This document shows, in pieces, positions 23,660 to 33,858 of a DNA stretch of 34,185 nt. The stretch lies in contig JAJDXK010000032.1 of assembly GCA_022823305.1 (NCBI GenBank), positions 1 to 34,185 on the forward strand, given 5' to 3'. The notes beneath the pieces were generated by a model, which worked only from the letters and a program-made list of their open reading frames with translations, was not told where the DNA came from and did no database searches. Position numbers and translations under genes: made by a program. This stretch comes from Alphaproteobacteria bacterium (GTDB taxonomy: Bacteria > Pseudomonadota > Alphaproteobacteria > UBA828). How positions within the stretch are numbered: position 1 is the first letter of the stretch; each line of letters opens with the position of its first letter.

Positions 23660-23709
23660 TTCACGTTTCTTTGCGCGCCCGACAAGGGCGGGAAACCGCG
23701 CCGCCCCAT
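23660..23709. promoter_or_regulatory. Upstream block A (degenerate CpxR-like box plus conserved 43-base segment)
   Basis: TTCAC-GTTTC-TTTGC (23660-23674) reads on the minus strand as GCAAA-N5-GTGAA, one mismatch per half-site to the CpxR box GTAAA-N5-GTAAA. It runs into a 43-base segment (23667-23709) that is about 80% identical to 24231-24273, sharing GACAAG, GCGGGAAACC and CCCCAT without gaps. The block ends 46 bases before the ATG of the methyltransferase gene, nearly the same distance as block B from its gene. It is probably a promoter/operator unit for the following gene. Confidence 0.5.
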
Positions 23710-23755
23710 CCTGCGCTACGCTGTGCGCGGGAGGCCCCTCCTCCGAGGACGGAAC

Positions 23756-24217
23756 ATGCGCATCATCCCCCCGATACTGCTCTGCATCATGGTCGGCGCG
23801 ATGGTCGCGGCCGACTACGTCCTGCCCCTGGTGCGCCTGGATCACCCCGGTGTCACCTGGGGCGGCGCTGCGCTCATCGTGCTCGGCCCCTGTATCGCGG
23901 GGCCCGCGATGCTGCGCTTCCGGCGGGCCAGGACCAACTTCCACACCTTCAAGGAGCCCGGCGTGCTCGTCACCGACGGGTTCTACGCCTTCAGCCGCAA
24001 CCCGATGTACGTGGGCATGGTGATGGCGGGGCTCGGCGCCGCGCTGTTCACGGCGACGCTGGCGGGCGTGATCCTGGCCGCGGCCTACGCGCTCGTCGTC
24101 CGCTACCGCTACATCGCCTTCGAGGAGCGGGCGCTGCGCGAGAAGTTCGGCGACGGTTACGACGCCTATTGCCGCCGGGTCGGGCGCTGGCTCGGGCGCC
24201 GCCTGCGCCCCGAGTAG
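23756..24217 (+). CDS. Isoprenylcysteine carboxyl methyltransferase-like integral membrane methyltransferase
   Basis: A 153-residue membrane protein with about four hydrophobic segments (7-26, 36-55, 82-95, 98-115). The SAM-binding signature of the ICMT/PEMT family is present as GVLVTDGFYAFSRNPMYVGMV (family: GxyxxxRHPxY) and RYRYIAFEERALREKFGDGYDAYCRRVGRW (family: EExxLxxxFGxxYxxYxxRVxRW). Bacterial members methylate small lipids or thiols, and prenylcysteine is unlikely as the natural substrate. The ATG at 23756 follows GAGGAC. The promoter block upstream is shared with the CpxP-like gene, which implies a role in the envelope-stress response. Confidence 0.82.
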   Translation: MRIIPPILLCIMVGAMVAADYVLPLVRLDHPGVTWGGAALIVLGPCIAGPAMLRFRRARTNFHTFKEPGVLVTDGFYAFSRNPMYVGMVMAGLGAALFTATLAGVILAAAYALVVRYRYIAFEERALREKFGDGYDAYCRRVGRWLGRRLRPE

Positions 24218-24223
24218 CGCGCC

Positions 24224-24238
24224 TTTACAATTCTTTAC
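24224..24238 (-). promoter_or_regulatory. CpxR-type box (GTAAA-GAATT-GTAAA)
   Basis: On the minus strand the sequence is GTAAAGAATTGTAAA, an exact match to the tandem CpxR consensus GTAAA-N5-GTAAA known from enterobacteria. In DNA this rich in GC a chance exact match is unlikely. It lies 80 bases before the CpxP/Spy-like gene, which precedes an OmpR-family regulator and kinase, so autoregulation is the simplest reading. Confidence 0.6.
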
Positions 24239-24273
24239 CTGCCGGACAAGCGCGGGAAACCCGGCGGCCCCAT
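24231..24273. promoter_or_regulatory. Upstream block B, near-copy of block A
   Basis: A 43-base segment aligning without gaps to 23667-23709 at about 80% identity; conserved parts are the second CpxR half-site, GACAAG, GCGGGAAACC and CCCCAT. It ends 44 bases before the ATG at 24318. Conserved GGGAAAC could be a -35-like element for an alternative sigma factor, but no matching -10 is shared by both copies, so this remains open. Confidence 0.5.
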
Positions 24274-24317
24274 TTGTCTCTCGTGTCGAAACCCCAACGC
24301 ATCCGAGAGGCAAAGCC

Positions 24318-24809
24318 ATGAGCGACGACGACAACACCGCCAAGACCACCCCCCGCAAGCCGCGCACCCGCTGGATCCTGATGGGTATCGCCGGCGCGCT
24401 CGTGCTGGCGATCGCCGGCACCACCTGGAGCACGGTGAGCTATTCCAAGCGGGGCTGGGACAGCGACAAGCTGGAACACTTCGTGTCGTGGAAGACCGAC
24501 TACGTGCTCGACCAGGTCGAGGCCAGCGACGACCAGCGCACGAAGGTGCAGGCCATCGTGACCTCGGCCCTCGCCGACATGGAGGAGTTCCGCGACCTCA
24601 AGCGGGAAGGCCGCGAGGCGTTGATCGCGGAGCTCAGCGCGGAGACGATCGACCGCGAGGCGCTGGAAGCGCTGCGCCTGCGCAAGCTCGAGAGCATCGA
24701 CCGCGCGAGCCAGCGCCTGCTCACGGCCATCGCCGACACGGCCGAGGTCCTGACCCCCGCCCAGCGTGCGGAGTTGGTTGAGGAGTGGACGGAGCGCTGG
24801 CGCGACTGA
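24318..24809 (+). CDS. CpxP/Spy-like periplasmic protein with membrane anchor (LTxxQ family)
   Basis: A 163-residue protein with a charged cytoplasmic N-terminus, one membrane segment (about residues 20-37, WILMGIAGALVLAIAG) and a long helical periplasmic part. The LTxxQ-family features are a degenerate first motif EASDDQRTKV and a clear second motif, LTPAQRAEL, near the C-terminus, with amphipathic helices between. E. coli CpxP and Spy are chaperone-like sensors of misfolded protein in the periplasm; CpxP also damps CpxA. This copy keeps a transmembrane anchor rather than a cleavable signal peptide. It is followed 77 bases later by a response regulator and kinase, and preceded by a CpxR-type box. 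Confidence 0.75.
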   Translation: MSDDDNTAKTTPRKPRTRWILMGIAGALVLAIAGTTWSTVSYSKRGWDSDKLEHFVSWKTDYVLDQVEASDDQRTKVQAIVTSALADMEEFRDLKREGREALIAELSAETIDREALEALRLRKLESIDRASQRLLTAIADTAEVLTPAQRAELVEEWTERWRD

Positions 24810-24886
24810 GCCGGCCCTTCCTCCCTGGGGCCGGGGGCGCCGTGCGGCGATACCGTCCGCGCGGTGCCCGTGCTAGTGGGACTCCG

Positions 24887-25594
24887 ATGACCCGCCTCCT
24901 GATGATCGAGGACGACCACGCGCTCGCCGAGATGGTCGGCACCTACCTCGGCCGCGCCGGCATGACGCTGGAGCATCGGGAGAGCGCGGAGGCGGGCCTC
25001 GCGGCCGCGCTCGAGGGCGGCTACGACGCGGTGGTGCTCGACCTGATGCTGCCCGACGGCGACGGGCTCGAGCTCTGCCGCGCGATCCGTGCCCGCTCCG
25101 GCGTGCCGATCCTGATGCTGACCGCGCGGGGCGACGAGGCCGACCGCATCGTGGGCCTGGAGATCGGCGCCGACGACTACCTGCCCAAGCCCTTCAACCC
25201 GCGCGAGCTGCTGGCCCGGCTGCGCGCCATCCTGCGCCGCAGGGCCAGCGAGGGCAGCGGTGCGCAGGGCGAGACGCTGCGCTTCGGCCGGCTCGCCATC
25301 GACCGCGGGGCGCGGCGCGTGCTGGTGGACGGCGAGGAGCGCCCGCTCACCGGCCACCAGTTCGACCTGCTCTGCGCCCTCGCCGAGAGCGCGGGCCGCG
25401 TGCTGAGCCGCGAGCAGCTCATGGACCGCGTGCGCGGCGAGGCGCTGGAGGCCTTCGACCGCAGCATCGACGTGCACGTCTCGCGCATCCGCGCTGCGAT
25501 CGAGGACGATCCCAAACGTCCCCGCCGCATCGTCACCATGCGGGGCGCGGGCTACGTCTTCACGCGGCGCCAGGACGAAGACGAGGACACGTGA
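24887..25594 (+). CDS. OmpR-family response regulator (CpxR-like)
   Basis: A 235-residue regulator. The receiver domain has IEDD acidic residues at 7-10, phospho-acceptor Asp52 (VVLDLMLPDGDG), a Thr in LMLTARGDE and Lys in DDYLPKPFNPRELLARL. The C-terminal winged-helix DNA-binding domain has LTGHQFDLLCALAESAGRVLSREQLMDRV and SIDVHVSRIRAAIEDDPKRPRRIVTMRGAGYVF, diagnostic of the OmpR/PhoB group. Its stop overlaps the kinase GTG, so the pair is coupled. CpxR assignment rests on the CpxP-like neighbour and the CpxR box upstream; generic OmpR-type regulators have the same domains. Confidence 0.92.
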   Translation: MTRLLMIEDDHALAEMVGTYLGRAGMTLEHRESAEAGLAAALEGGYDAVVLDLMLPDGDGLELCRAIRARSGVPILMLTARGDEADRIVGLEIGADDYLPKPFNPRELLARLRAILRRRASEGSGAQGETLRFGRLAIDRGARRVLVDGEERPLTGHQFDLLCALAESAGRVLSREQLMDRVRGEALEAFDRSIDVHVSRIRAAIEDDPKRPRRIVTMRGAGYVFTRRQDEDEDT

Positions 25595-26850
25595 GGCGGC
25601 GACTCTTCCTCCAGGTCTACCTGACGCTGCTCGGCATCATCGTGCTCTTCGGCGTGCTCGCCGCCATCGGCTGGTGGCTCACCTACGACGAGCGCCCCCG
25701 CGCCGAGCTGCGCCGCAGCATCGGCGTGCTGCTGGCCGAGGCGCTGCCGCCGGCCGGGGCGCCCCGACCGGAAGTCGATGCCGCCCTCGCCCGGCTGAGC
25801 GGAGACCTCGACGCCCGCGTCACCGTGTTCGCGGCGGACGGGGGGCTGCTCGGCAGCCTTGGCCCGCCGCTGGCGGCGCCCGAAGAGTTGTCCTCCGGCG
25901 GGCGCGCCGGGCGAGACCATGCCTTCGCCCTGCCGCTGCCCGACGGCCGCCTTGTTCTGGTACATCCTGAGCACGACACACCCCACACGAAGGCGATCGG
26001 CTTCCTTGCCGCCCTCGCCGCGCTGGCGCTGGCCGTCGCCATCGGCGCGTGGCCGCTGGCGCGCCGGCTCGCGCGGCGGCTGGAGCGGCTGCAGACCCGG
26101 GTGGAGGCGCTGGGCGCGGGCGATCTCGCCGTCCGGGTCGAGGTCGAGGGTCGGGACGAGATCGCGGCGCTCGCGCGCAGCTTCAACCGCGCGGCCGAGC
26201 GCATCCAGGCACTGGTCGAGGCCCAGCGCGAGACGCTCGCGGCAGCCTCCCACGAGTTGCGCTCCCCGCTCGCGCGCATCCGCATGGCGGTCGAGCTGCT
26301 GGCGGAGAACGGCGACCCGGCGCTGCGCGCCCGCATCGAGCGCGACGTGGAGGAGCTGGACGAGCTGATCGAGGAGATCCTGCTGGCGAGCCGCCTCAAC
26401 ACCCTGGAGCGGCCGGCGCACCGGGAGCGCATCGACCTCCACGCGCTTGCCGCCGAGGAGGCCGCGCGGGCCGGGGCGGGTTTCGCGGGCGAGCCCGCGA
26501 CGGTGGCGGGCGAAGGCCGGCTGCTCGCCCGGCTGATCCGCAACCTGCTCGACAATGCCGCGCGCCACGCGCCGGGCAGCCCCGCCGAGGTCGCGCTGGA
26601 AGTGCGTGACAGCCGCGCCATCCTCCGCGTCTCCGACCGCGGGCCCGGCGTGCCGGAGGACGAGCGCGAACGACTCTTCGAGCCCTTCTACCGCCGGCCG
26701 GGCATGAAGGAGGGCGAGGACCGGGGAGTCGGGCTGGGTCTCTACCTGGTGCGCCAGATCGCGCGGCGCCACGGCGGCGAGATCGCCTGCCGGCCGCGCG
26801 AGGGCGGCGGCGCCAGCTTCGAGGTGAGCCTGCCCGTAGCAGAGCAGTAG
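25591..26850 (+). CDS. Sensor histidine kinase (CpxA-like, HAMP-HisKA-HATPase)
   Basis: A 419-residue inner-membrane kinase, starting with GTG overlapping the regulator stop (GTGA). It has a first membrane helix at about 7-30, a periplasmic domain of ~100 residues rich in charge, a second helix at about 133-152 and a HAMP linker. The phospho-acceptor is His221 (AAASHELRSPLARIR). The ATP-binding domain shows the N box NLLDNAARHAPG (about 318-330), G1 DRGPGVPEDE (from 349) and GVGLGLYLVRQIARRHGG (from 379). Size and order match CpxA-type kinases (~457 in E. coli). The signal would be sensed in the periplasm with the CpxP-like protein as a likely partner. Confidence 0.93.
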   Translation: MRRRLFLQVYLTLLGIIVLFGVLAAIGWWLTYDERPRAELRRSIGVLLAEALPPAGAPRPEVDAALARLSGDLDARVTVFAADGGLLGSLGPPLAAPEELSSGGRAGRDHAFALPLPDGRLVLVHPEHDTPHTKAIGFLAALAALALAVAIGAWPLARRLARRLERLQTRVEALGAGDLAVRVEVEGRDEIAALARSFNRAAERIQALVEAQRETLAAASHELRSPLARIRMAVELLAENGDPALRARIERDVEELDELIEEILLASRLNTLERPAHRERIDLHALAAEEAARAGAGFAGEPATVAGEGRLLARLIRNLLDNAARHAPGSPAEVALEVRDSRAILRVSDRGPGVPEDERERLFEPFYRRPGMKEGEDRGVGLGLYLVRQIARRHGGEIACRPREGGGASFEVSLPVAEQ

Positions 26851-27212
26851 CGGGGCCAACTGCGATTCTGTGGCGGAGCGTCCGCGGTAAGCGCCCGGCC
26901 GCGGAGCACGCGCCGGCACTCACTTGATCGAGACCCGTAGTGGTTTGCGTCGATCCAGAATTCGTTTCCCATGGAAACGGTGCCGGTGGCGTCGCTTGCG
27001 AGAACTGTTCCGAGTTGCGCGGCAGTTCAGCCTCCAACATCGACCCCATCCGCGGGCGACAACCTCATCATTTTTTCTGTTGGTCACGAATCCGTTGCCG
27101 TGTTACTAGAAGTTGCGGCCGATTCGCCTTCGTACCGCTACATGTGGTTGCAGGCGCCAGATATGGTCGCTACTTTGTAGTTCGGCTGCGGCCGACCCTT
27201 GGGAGGGGCAAC
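26851..27212. other. 362-base leader region of nrdJ
   Basis: This region is clearly less GC-rich than its neighbours and contains no supported gene. It holds a perfect inverted repeat GTTTCC-CAT-GGAAAC at 26964-26978, two related imperfect palindromes at 27136-27182 and a GGGAGGGG ribosome site just before the nrdJ ATG. No cobalamin-riboswitch B12-box was recognised. The long distance and low GC suggest a regulatory leader. Confidence 0.55.
27136..27182. promoter_or_regulatory. Pair of NrdR-box-like palindromes upstream of nrdJ
   Basis: CGCTACATGTGGTT (27136-27149) and CGCTACTTTGTAGTT (27168-27182) are similar sequences starting 32 bases apart, three helical turns. The second contains a perfect CTAC-TTT-GTAG palindrome. 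NrdR, the ATP-cone repressor of ribonucleotide reductase genes, binds tandem ~16-base imperfect palindromes spaced by about 31-32 bases, so position, spacing and symmetry fit. The bases differ from the best-known NrdR consensus, and the match is therefore tentative. Confidence 0.4.
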
Positions 27213-30864
<3,652 letters not shown>

Positions 30865-30881
<17 letters not shown>

Positions 30882-30915
30882 CGACCGTCCATCTCCCGCG
30901 GTCATGAACCACTGG
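30865..30915 (+). repeat. Inverted repeat spanning the nrdJ stop codon
   Basis: CCAGTGGTT (30865-30873) and its inverse AACCACTGG (30907-30915) are nine-base perfect arms separated by 33 bases. The match continues imperfectly with TGA.GACC/GGTCATGA. The nrdJ TGA (30879-30881) lies inside the loop side of the left arm. It sits right before the intrinsic terminator and may stabilise the mRNA 3' end or form part of it. Confidence 0.45.
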
Positions 30916-30919
30916 CACT

Positions 30920-30952
30920 GGGGAGTGCGTGCTATGCGCACTCCCCTCTTTT
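30920..30952 (+). terminator. Rho-independent terminator of nrdJ
   Basis: A perfect ten-base stem GGGGAGTGCG/CGCACTCCCC (30920-30929 with 30937-30946) with a seven-base loop is followed by TCTTTT. It lies 38 bases after the nrdJ stop. This is the clearest intrinsic terminator in the window. Confidence 0.85.
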
Positions 30953-30973
30953 CACCGCCCCATTCGAGCGTGG

Positions 30974-30990
30974 TTCGACCAATCGGTCAA
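30974..30990. promoter_or_regulatory. Inverted repeat TTCGACCAATCGGTCAA before the lipoprotein gene
   Basis: GACC-AATC-GGTC with flanking TT/AA forms a 17-base nearly symmetric operator-like site of the kind bound by TetR-type repressors. It lies between the nrdJ terminator and the ATG at 31047. No TetR gene is in the window, so the regulator is unknown. Confidence 0.3.
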
Positions 30991-31046
30991 GGGGGCTCGG
31001 AGGGCGACGCGGCGCCACTGTGCTCGACGGCACAGGAGGAACAGGG

Positions 31047-31997
31047 ATGTGTGCGATAGCGAAGGCCTGCGCCGTCGGCGCCCTGCTCGTGACCCTGGGC
31101 CTCGGCCTCGTAGCCTGCCAGACAAACCAGGGAACCGCGACCAGGATCGCCACGAGCAAGGGCGACGTGGGCCCGGCGACGTGGCTCGCCAAGCCGGAAG
31201 GAGACGGCCCCTTCCCCGCCGTCGTGCTGGCGCATGGCTGCGGCGGCACCGAGAGGAACACGCCGCACCAGACGGTCTGGCGCGGCCTGGGACGGCACGC
31301 GGCGCTCTTGAACGAGAACGGCTACGTCACGCTCATCGTCGACAGCTTCGGCCCGCGCCGCATCACCGATGGCTGCCAGACCGGCGGAAAATACTATCCG
31401 CTGCAGCTCGGCGACGCGCACGACGCCTTCGATCACCTGGCGTCCCTGCCCTTCGTGGATGCCGAGCGCATCGGCTATGTCGGCCAGTCACTCGGCGGCG
31501 GCACCGCCCTGTGGCTGGCGTTGGGATCGACCGTCGATTCCCGAGCCAGGGAGGGACACGCCTCCTACGCGGCGCTTGTCGCCTACTATCCCTGGTGCGA
31601 GGCCGCCTGGGCCTACGCATTGAGGCGACCCGTCCTCATTCTGATCGGCGGGAAAGACGACTGGACACCGGCGTCGCGATGTATCGCCCTGGACTCGCTT
31701 GCCGAGAAGTCGACGATCCAAGGTCTCGTAGAGCTGGAAGTCTATCCGGACGCCCACCATTCCTTCGACCTGCCGATGCGCGGGCCCTACTACGTCGAAG
31801 GCATGAACGGCAGGTTCCACACAGTGCAGGGGAACGACCGGGCGCGGCGGGATTCGCAGGAGCGGATGCTGAAGTTCTTCCAGAAGCATCTCGGGGGATC
31901 GTACGAGGAGGCGCGCGGCGGCGAGTCCGACATCGTGGCCTACCTCGGCCTGAGAGCCCTGCTCAGCGGAACCGCAACAGCGCTGTCGACGGACTGA
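31047..31997 (+). CDS. Lipoprotein with dienelactone-hydrolase-like alpha/beta-hydrolase domain
   Basis: A 316-residue alpha/beta hydrolase with a type II signal peptide. Positive start, hydrophobic run and lipobox LVAC put the acylated Cys at residue 24, so the protein is likely membrane-anchored in the periplasm. The fold features are PAVVLAHGCGG (oxyanion loop), the nucleophile elbow GYVGQSLGGGTAL, the acid in LILIGGKDDWTP and the His in VYPDAHHSFDLP. Dienelactone hydrolases usually have a Cys nucleophile, and here it is Ser, as in many relatives that are esterases or peptidases. The ATG at 31047 follows AGGAGGAACAGGG. The substrate is unknown. Confidence 0.82.
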   Translation: MCAIAKACAVGALLVTLGLGLVACQTNQGTATRIATSKGDVGPATWLAKPEGDGPFPAVVLAHGCGGTERNTPHQTVWRGLGRHAALLNENGYVTLIVDSFGPRRITDGCQTGGKYYPLQLGDAHDAFDHLASLPFVDAERIGYVGQSLGGGTALWLALGSTVDSRAREGHASYAALVAYYPWCEAAWAYALRRPVLILIGGKDDWTPASRCIALDSLAEKSTIQGLVELEVYPDAHHSFDLPMRGPYYVEGMNGRFHTVQGNDRARRDSQERMLKFFQKHLGGSYEEARGGESDIVAYLGLRALLSGTATALSTD

Positions 31998-32061
31998 CCC
32001 GACGCGCTGAGGCCAGTCGACGTGCTCAACACACCACCGATCGACACAGCAGGATGAGCCG

Positions 32062-32763
32062 ATGACCCCGAGCGCCTTTCGCGCCTTCACCTTCGACTGT
32101 TACGGCACACTGATCGACTGGGAGCGGGGGATTCTCCAGGCGCTGCGCGCCCGCCCGGAGATCGAGGGCGGCGACGAGGCGCTGCTCGCCGCCTTCGCCC
32201 GCCACGAGCACAGCGTGCAGGCGGCCGACCCGGCGCTGCCCTATCCGCAGGTGCTGGCCCGCGTCTACAGGGCGATCGCGGCGGACATCGGACACACGGC
32301 GACGGACGCAGACGCGGAGACCTTCGGCGCCTCGATCGCCGACTGGCCGCCCTTCCCCGATTCGGTCGACGCGCTCGCCTACCTGCGCCGGCACGGGCTG
32401 CTGATGGTGCTCTCCAACGTGGACCGCGCCTCCTTCGCCGCGAGCGCCCGGCGACTGGGCGATCCCTTCCACGCCGTCGTCACCGCCGAGGACGTGGGCA
32501 GCTACAAGCCCGCGCCGGCGCATTTCGAGCGCGCCCGGTCCCTGCTCGCCGAGGAGGGCATCGGGCCGGCCGAGGTGCTGCACGTGGCCCAGAGCCTGTT
32601 CCACGACGTGGAGCCCGGCCGCGCCGCCGGCTTCACCACCTGCTGGATCGACCGCCGCGCGGGCCGCAGCGGCGGCGCCACGCCCGAGGTGGACGTGACG
32701 CCCGACATGACCTTCACCGATCTCGCCTCGCTCGCCGCCTGGCACCGCGCCGGCGGCGACTGA
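32062..32763 (+). CDS. HAD-superfamily hydrolase, haloacid dehalogenase type II-like
   Basis: A 233-residue HAD enzyme. Motif I is TFDCYGTLIDWERG with nucleophile Asp12, motif II is LMVLSNVDR, motif III has Lys in VGSYKPAPAHFE, and the loop LHVAQSLFHDVEPGRAAGF replaces motif IV. DCYGTLIDWE and the AQSLFHDVEPA-type loop are typical of the L-2-haloacid dehalogenase type II group, though such proteins often act as phosphatases on small metabolites. A small helical cap lies between motifs I and II (residues 20-95). The gene starts 64 bases after the lipoprotein gene and may share its transcript. Confidence 0.85.
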   Translation: MTPSAFRAFTFDCYGTLIDWERGILQALRARPEIEGGDEALLAAFARHEHSVQAADPALPYPQVLARVYRAIAADIGHTATDADAETFGASIADWPPFPDSVDALAYLRRHGLLMVLSNVDRASFAASARRLGDPFHAVVTAEDVGSYKPAPAHFERARSLLAEEGIGPAEVLHVAQSLFHDVEPGRAAGFTTCWIDRRAGRSGGATPEVDVTPDMTFTDLASLAAWHRAGGD

Positions 32764-32798
32764 CGGGCGGCGGCCGGGAGCGGCTGCGCAGCGGGAAG

Positions 32799-32831
32799 TT
32801 TCTTGACAAATCTTGATGCAAGAAGCTAGGT
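32799..32831 (+). promoter_or_regulatory. Promoter with overlapping operator of the antitoxin-toxin pair
   Basis: TTGACA (-35, 32803-32808), a perfect match, is followed after 17 bases by CTAGGT (-10, 32826-32831), two mismatches from TATAAT-like. TCTTGA occurs at 32801 and 32811, ten bases apart, and the second is half of TCTTG-ATG-CAAGA (32811-32823). The repeats cover the space between -35 and -10, where a ribbon-helix-helix antitoxin would repress. The start of transcription would be about 20 bases before the antitoxin ATG, which has no obvious long leader. Confidence 0.6.
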
Positions 32832-32857
32832 CGTCGGGGAAGCATCGAGGCCCCGCC

Positions 32858-33085
32858 ATGGCGCAGACCCGCGAAAAATTCGCCACTCAGGTCGACGGCG
32901 CCCTGCTCGCCGACCTGCGCGGTCTGGCAAAACAGGAGGGCCGCCAGATTCAGGCCCTCGTCGAGGAGGCGATCACGGCGCTCATCGAGCAGCGCCGGCA
33001 GGGCACCGTGCGCCCGCACGTGCTGGGCGCCTATCAGAAGAGCCACGCCCGCTACGCACCTCTCTACAAGAAACTCGCAGAGTGA
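32858..33085 (+). CDS. Ribbon-helix-helix antitoxin of a Doc-type toxin
   Basis: A 75-residue protein with an N-terminal strand KFATQVDG, helix ALLADLRGLAKQEGR and helix QIQALVEEAITALIEQ, the ribbon-helix-helix DNA-binding pattern. The C-terminal tail, with SHARYAPLYKKLAE, would bind and block the toxin. ATG 32858 is chosen; an in-frame ATG at 32813 lies inside the predicted promoter. The stop overlaps the toxin GTG (GTGA), so antitoxin is made first. Classic phd antitoxins have a different fold, so an RHH partner for Doc is the unusual point here. Confidence 0.75.
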   Translation: MAQTREKFATQVDGALLADLRGLAKQEGRQIQALVEEAITALIEQRRQGTVRPHVLGAYQKSHARYAPLYKKLAE

Positions 33086-33462
33086 CGCGGGACCATCTGA
33101 CCCTCGCCGACGTTCTCGCCATCCACGCCGACCAGATCGCGACCTATGGCGGTGCCGAAGGGGTGCGGGATCCGGGCCAGCTCGAGGCCGCGCTGTTCCG
33201 GCCGCAAAGCGGCTACTACGCCGATCTGATCGCGGAGGCGGCCGCGCTGTGGGAGAGCCTCTCGCAGAATCATCCCTTCGTCGACGGAAACAAGCGCACG
33301 GCCTTTGCCGCGACGTTCACCTTCCTCGCCATCAACGGCATCGACCTGACGACCGACGCCGACGAGACGTGGGCCTTCCTGTCCCGCCTCTACGACCGCA
33401 ACGGGTTCGCACTCGCCGCGCTCGACGCGTGGCTCCGCGAGCACACGGAGCCTCGGGCTTAA
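33082..33462 (+). CDS. doc: Doc/Fic-family toxin (death-on-curing)
   Basis: A 126-residue toxin starting with GTG at 33082. The Fic/Doc catalytic motif is NHPFVDGNKRTAFA with His64, Asp68 and Lys71-Arg72; the GNKR form, not GNGRxxR, is the Doc type. N-terminal VLAIHADQIATYGGAEGVRDPGQLEAAL is also typical of this group. Doc of phage P1 phosphorylates EF-Tu and stops translation; here the P1 Ala in the motif is Gly, as in many chromosomal Doc proteins. It depends on the upstream antitoxin for neutralisation. Confidence 0.88.
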   Translation: MTRDHLTLADVLAIHADQIATYGGAEGVRDPGQLEAALFRPQSGYYADLIAEAAALWESLSQNHPFVDGNKRTAFAATFTFLAINGIDLTTDADETWAFLSRLYDRNGFALAALDAWLREHTEPRA

Positions 33463-33483
33463 CCTCCGCCCCCCTTCGCCCGG

Positions 33484-33858
33484 CTATTCGTGCACGTCGA
33501 AGCGGAAGGACTTCGAGACGATCATCCACTCGCCGTCGACCCTGATGAGCGAGAGGTAGTCGGTGAAGTAGCGCGGATGGATCGCGCACTCGCAGGTCAC
33601 GACGGCGGTGTTGTCGTCAGACATGTCGATGGAGACGATGCGGTCGTGGCGCGCCTCCCCCTTCGACGCCGGCGACACGCGCTTGCTCACGATCTCGAAC
33701 CACTCCTCGCGCGGCCAGTCGACGAATTCGCCGTTCATGTTGGCGAAGAGACGGGAGGACGGGTGGAATATGGTGGCGAGCTTCTCCGTGTCGCACTCGT
33801 AGAGCCCGTCGAAATAGGTCTGCACCAGACGCGTGATCTCCTGATAGCCGTCGCTCAT
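33484..33858 (-). CDS. SnoaL-like / NTF2-fold protein (putative lumazine-binding type)
   Basis: A 124-residue alpha+beta-barrel protein. It opens with the helical YQEITRLVQTYFDGLYECDTEKLATIFHPSSRLF, where HP(S/D)(S/A)xxF is the typical SnoaL/NTF2 cone opening. It continues through VDWPREEWFEIVSKR and ends with the strands AVVTCECAI, YFTDYLSLIRVDGEWMIVSKSF, a standard closing of the NTF2 sheet. Relatives bind or isomerise small hydrophobic ligands; no catalytic Asp-His pair can be assigned with confidence. ATG at 33856-33858 follows GGAGGAAG. The gene converges with the Doc toxin gene. Confidence 0.82.
   Translation of the reverse strand: MSDGYQEITRLVQTYFDGLYECDTEKLATIFHPSSRLFANMNGEFVDWPREEWFEIVSKRVSPASKGEARHDRIVSIDMSDDNTAVVTCECAIHPRYFTDYLSLIRVDGEWMIVSKSFRFDVHE

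Noticed and set aside
24251-24280. EcfG- or RpoE-type promoter in block B (GGGAAAC with GTCTC)
   Set aside because: Spacing is 15 bases in block B and no equivalent -10 appears at the same distance in block A, so the two copies do not support it.
26851-27212. Cobalamin riboswitch before nrdJ
   Set aside because: No GCCACTG-type B12-box or its partner stems could be recognised, and B12-using reductases are not usually repressed by B12.
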